Of a stretch of 64,000 bases of DNA, positions 61,858 to 64,000 are shown piece by piece. The first letter of the stretch is position 1, and the number at the start of each line of letters is the position of its first letter. The DNA comes from Treponema denticola (GTDB lineage: Bacteria; Spirochaetota; Spirochaetia; Treponematales; Treponemataceae): contig NZ_CP038800.1 in NCBI RefSeq assembly GCF_024400535.1, forward strand, positions 2,356,001 through 2,420,000, in the 5' to 3' direction. The translations under genes were made by a program, and so were the position numbers. The notes under the pieces were generated by a model. That model was not told the origin of the DNA, did no database searches, and was given only the letters and a program-made list of their open reading frames with translations.

Positions 61858-62667
61858 ATGCTTCAATATGGATTTATGCAAAATGCCTTTATCGTTTCTT
61901 TTTTTATAGGAATCCTTTGTCCTTCAATCGGCTTATTTTTAGTGCTCAGAAGATACTCCCTCATAGGAGACACCCTTTCCCACAGCTCCCTTGCAGGCGT
62001 TACCCTTGCCCTCGCTTCAGGAATAAACCCCATCCTTGGAGCCTTTATTTTTACGACAGCAGCAGGAGCCCTGATAGAAGCCCTACGGAATACTTTTAAA
62101 GAATACCAAGATTTAATCCTTTCAATAGTTTTGTCCTTGAGTGTCGGAATCGCTATTACCCTCATAAGCTCGGGAACCGTTAGAGCAAATGCCGAAACCT
62201 ATTTATTCGGAAGCGTCTTAACCGTTTCTTCTTCGGATTTAATTACCGTGATTGCCTTAAGTATTTTATCCTTGGTTACTCTCGGCCTCATGTATCACAA
62301 GATGGTCTACATAGCCCTCGATGAAGATATTGCAAAAATAATAGGAGTTAAGGTTAGGCTTATCAATTACTTGTTTTCAGGCCTAACAGCAGCAACGATA
62401 GCCGTTTCATTAAAAATAGTAGGAATGTTGGTTTTAAGCTCGATGATAGCCCTCCCCGTCGCAACAGCCCTTCAATTAAAAATGAGCTTTAAAAAGACAT
62501 TGATTTTTTCTATTTTGATAAGCGTTGCAGACATAATGCTCGGCTTGGTCTTATCCTATCACCTAAATGTCGCCCCCGGCGGCTTTACAGCCCTCGTGTC
62601 GGTCATCGTATTAATAATAACGATAGGGATAAATTCCTTTTTAAAACAGAATAAACTATCTGCATAA
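61858..62667 (+). CDS. ABC-3 family metal permease (ZnuB-like)
   Basis: 269 residues from ATG 61858, directly after the ATPase stop (1-nt gap). Seven to nine membrane helices; family stretch RRYSLIGDTLSHSSLAGVTL and LVLSYHLNVAPGGFTALVSV. Imports zinc or manganese with the ATPase; the metal cannot be told from sequence. Confidence 0.88.
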   Translation: MLQYGFMQNAFIVSFFIGILCPSIGLFLVLRRYSLIGDTLSHSSLAGVTLALASGINPILGAFIFTTAAGALIEALRNTFKEYQDLILSIVLSLSVGIAITLISSGTVRANAETYLFGSVLTVSSSDLITVIALSILSLVTLGLMYHKMVYIALDEDIAKIIGVKVRLINYLFSGLTAATIAVSLKIVGMLVLSSMIALPVATALQLKMSFKKTLIFSILISVADIMLGLVLSYHLNVAPGGFTALVSVIVLIITIGINSFLKQNKLSA

Positions 62668-62702
62668 TAAAAGTAGAAAATAAATAACAGGCAAGCAACA
62701 AG

Positions 62703-62731
62703 TTGCGGAAAAAAGCAATTTAGTATATAAT
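62703..62731 (+). promoter_or_regulatory. Candidate promoter of the MazEF-like pair
   Basis: TTGCGG (62703-62708), 17-bp spacer, TATAAT (62726-62731); the -35 box is weak. A ggagg ribosome site follows before ATG 62753. Confidence 0.5.
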
Positions 62732-62752
62732 TTATAGTTATGGAGGTAGATT

Positions 62753-62947
62753 ATGTCTGATGCTCTTATACAAGTTGAAAATCAAGTTCTTTCTTTTTCT
62801 TTAGCAGAACAGATTCGACTTCTTACCTTTATTGCAAATAATGTTAATAAACAAACTTCTATCTTGGCAGAAGGAGAAGCCTTAAAAAAAATTAGAGAAT
62901 CAAGTCTGGAAACCGTTTGGGAGAGTATAAAGAATGACTCGTGGTGA
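62753..62947 (+). CDS. Predicted antitoxin of a MazEF-like pair
   Basis: 64 residues, acidic C-terminus (ETVWESIKNDSW). No domain recognised in sequence; called an antitoxin because it starts 14 nt before, and overlaps, a MazF/PemK-type toxin gene on the same transcript. ggagg ribosome site 6 nt upstream. Confidence 0.6.
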   Translation: MSDALIQVENQVLSFSLAEQIRLLTFIANNVNKQTSILAEGEALKKIRESSLETVWESIKNDSW

Positions 62948-63272
62948 TGTTTATATGCTTGATTTCGGCATTCCGGCCGGGAGTGAACCAGGGATGAGGC
63001 GACCGGTAATAATAATACAGTCCGATAAAAAGAATTTGAATAGTTTAAATACAAAAATAGTTGTCCCTCTTACATCTAATACTGTCAATGCCGAATTAAA
63101 AGGTAATGTTTTCATTCCCAAAAATGAATCACAACTTCCAAAAAATTCTGTTGCACTTGTTCATCAAATTATAGTGGTAGATAAATCCCGACTTGAAGAA
63201 AAAGTTGGAAAAGTATCCAAGCACATACTTTTACAGATTGAACAAGAAATCGATTATGTGCTAAAAGAATAA
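62934..63272 (+). CDS. mazF: MazF/PemK-family mRNA interferase toxin
   Basis: 112 residues. MTRGDVYMLDFGIPAGSEPG (family G-D-[VI]-x-x-[VL]-D-F), RRPVIIIQSDKKNLNSLNTK, and TKIVVPLTSN followed by the SVALVHQIIVVDK stretch. Endoribonuclease that cuts mRNA at short sites. Overlaps the antitoxin frame by 14 nt. Confidence 0.88.
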   Translation: MTRGDVYMLDFGIPAGSEPGMRRPVIIIQSDKKNLNSLNTKIVVPLTSNTVNAELKGNVFIPKNESQLPKNSVALVHQIIVVDKSRLEEKVGKVSKHILLQIEQEIDYVLKE

Positions 63273-63300
63273 ATCTATAAAAACAGCTTACTAACCTTAT

Positions 63301-64000
63301 TTAAAATTTTCTATACGGGGAACGCACAGGCTTAGAGGCATCTCGGATAGTCCAGTCCTCAAGAGCTTCGCCGGAAAGACGCGGCATAAAGCGTTTTTCC
63401 TTTACGGTCTTCATCGAAGACCCGGCACCTACAGATTCATTCCACCAATCGTATAAGTGAACATTTGTCTTTACGCCCAAAAAGTTGTGAGTTTTTTCGA
63501 GAGAAACAAAGCCGATTGGGTCATATTCATAAAACTTTAATTTCGAATCAGCCGTATTCGGATGTATTTCATAGGGAAGCCATTTTTGCGGAATATAATT
63601 GTTTCCAATTATTTTTTTATACTCACTCGGCATTCCGTAGGTGTAAAGAAGCTTAGTATGGGTATCAAGTGCACACATTAAGTTATTGAGAGCATTTTCA
63701 AAAAGGCCGCCTTTAGCCGCATAAGCGGTAAATTTAAAGAAAATAAAACGTTCAAGGATTTTAGCTTCTGAAGGCTCATCATAAATAGGCAAATCAAAGG
63801 GGTGAACTCCTTCTACCTTGAAATAAACTACATCGCTTATCTTATTTGTTATGCCTAAAAACACGGAAGACCCCGGCACCTCGGTTTCTCGATATTGATA
63901 AGTTTTCCCTTCTTTCCCCCAGCCTTCATGAGGAGAACAAGACTCCCATTTAAAATCGGAGGTAAAAATGATTTCAACTGCCGGAGCCGACCCCTTTGAG
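63301..64000 (-). CDS. Unrecognised protein, 5' end beyond window
   Basis: The frame stays open from 63301 to the right edge (>230 residues), reading ...GSAPAVEIIFTSDFKWESC...EGWGKEGKTYQYRE then the part beginning at a GTG at 63879. The C-terminus contains YDWWNESVGAGSSMKTVKEK. I recognise no family. The visible GTG start is likely internal. Confidence 0.5.
   Translation of the reverse strand, partial: SKGSAPAVEIIFTSDFKWESCSPHEGWGKEGKTYQYRETEVPGSSVFLGITNKISDVVYFKVEGVHPFDLPIYDEPSEAKILERFIFFKFTAYAAKGGLFENALNNLMCALDTHTKLLYTYGMPSEYKKIIGNNYIPQKWLPYEIHPNTADSKLKFYEYDPIGFVSLEKTHNFLGVKTNVHLYDWWNESVGAGSSMKTVKEKRFMPRLSGEALEDWTIRDASKPVRSPYRKF

Noticed and set aside
1-64000. Reverse transcriptase of the DGR within the window
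   Set aside because: No protein in any frame showed a reverse transcriptase core; the only DGR parts seen are the target gene and a partial template.

Overview
The window looks like a stretch of an oral Treponema chromosome, close to Treponema denticola. The DNA is AT-rich, and it carries a spirochaete-style tuf/S10-spc-alpha ribosomal cluster, a selenocysteine-containing glycine reductase protein A beside thioredoxin and thioredoxin reductase, many lipoproteins and several small toxin-antitoxin pairs. I saw no rRNA or tRNA gene and no CRISPR array. Species assignment is inference from gene content.

Left part (1-18 kb). A partial rsmG and a phosphodiesterase are followed by a locus that looks like part of a diversity-generating retroelement (DGR). 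A lipoprotein with a formylglycine-generating-enzyme/C-type-lectin domain (1714-2958) ends in a variable repeat. A 96-bp AAC-rich copy of that repeat lies downstream in non-coding DNA (1367-1462). The two copies differ at 17 positions and all 17 are adenines in the template-like copy. No reverse transcriptase is present and the template copy is cut short. Next come a DUF4469-type DNA-binding protein, an Rpn-family nuclease between two direct repeats, divergent RelB/YoeB and HicA/HicB modules, radA, an Mrp-type P-loop protein, a NusG paralogue translationally linked to a sugar-nucleotide dehydratase, a split ThrE exporter, MsrA-MsrB, a nitroreductase, an MFS-HEAT protein and an orphan adenine methyltransferase.

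Middle (18-41 kb). Two peptidases are followed by the minus-strand run tuf-rpsJ-rplC ... rpsM-rpsK-rpoA-rplQ, driven by a consensus promoter with a leader of about 415 nt. Divergent from it, a cobalamin riboswitch precedes an ABC uptake system for B12, followed by an NhaC antiporter.

Right part (41-64 kb). This holds an orphan BrnA antitoxin with a BrnT stump, grdA-trxA-trxB, a four-gene block of exported proteins and lipoproteins, holA, a three-subunit molybdenum-hydroxylase-like operon with an aminotransferase, hslO, a frameshifted cobH/cbiC, a small lipoprotein whose promoter spacer is a pentanucleotide repeat, a heterodimeric ABC exporter, a second Rpn copy, a metal-type ABC transporter, a MazEF-like pair and an unrecognised gene cut by the right edge.

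The strongest observations are the adenine-specific template/variable repeat pair, the two Rpn genes that each contain a conserved internal Shine-Dalgarno and ATG for a 67-residue C-terminal product, consensus promoters placed exactly for leaderless mRNAs, and the pentanucleotide repeat that sets a promoter spacer.
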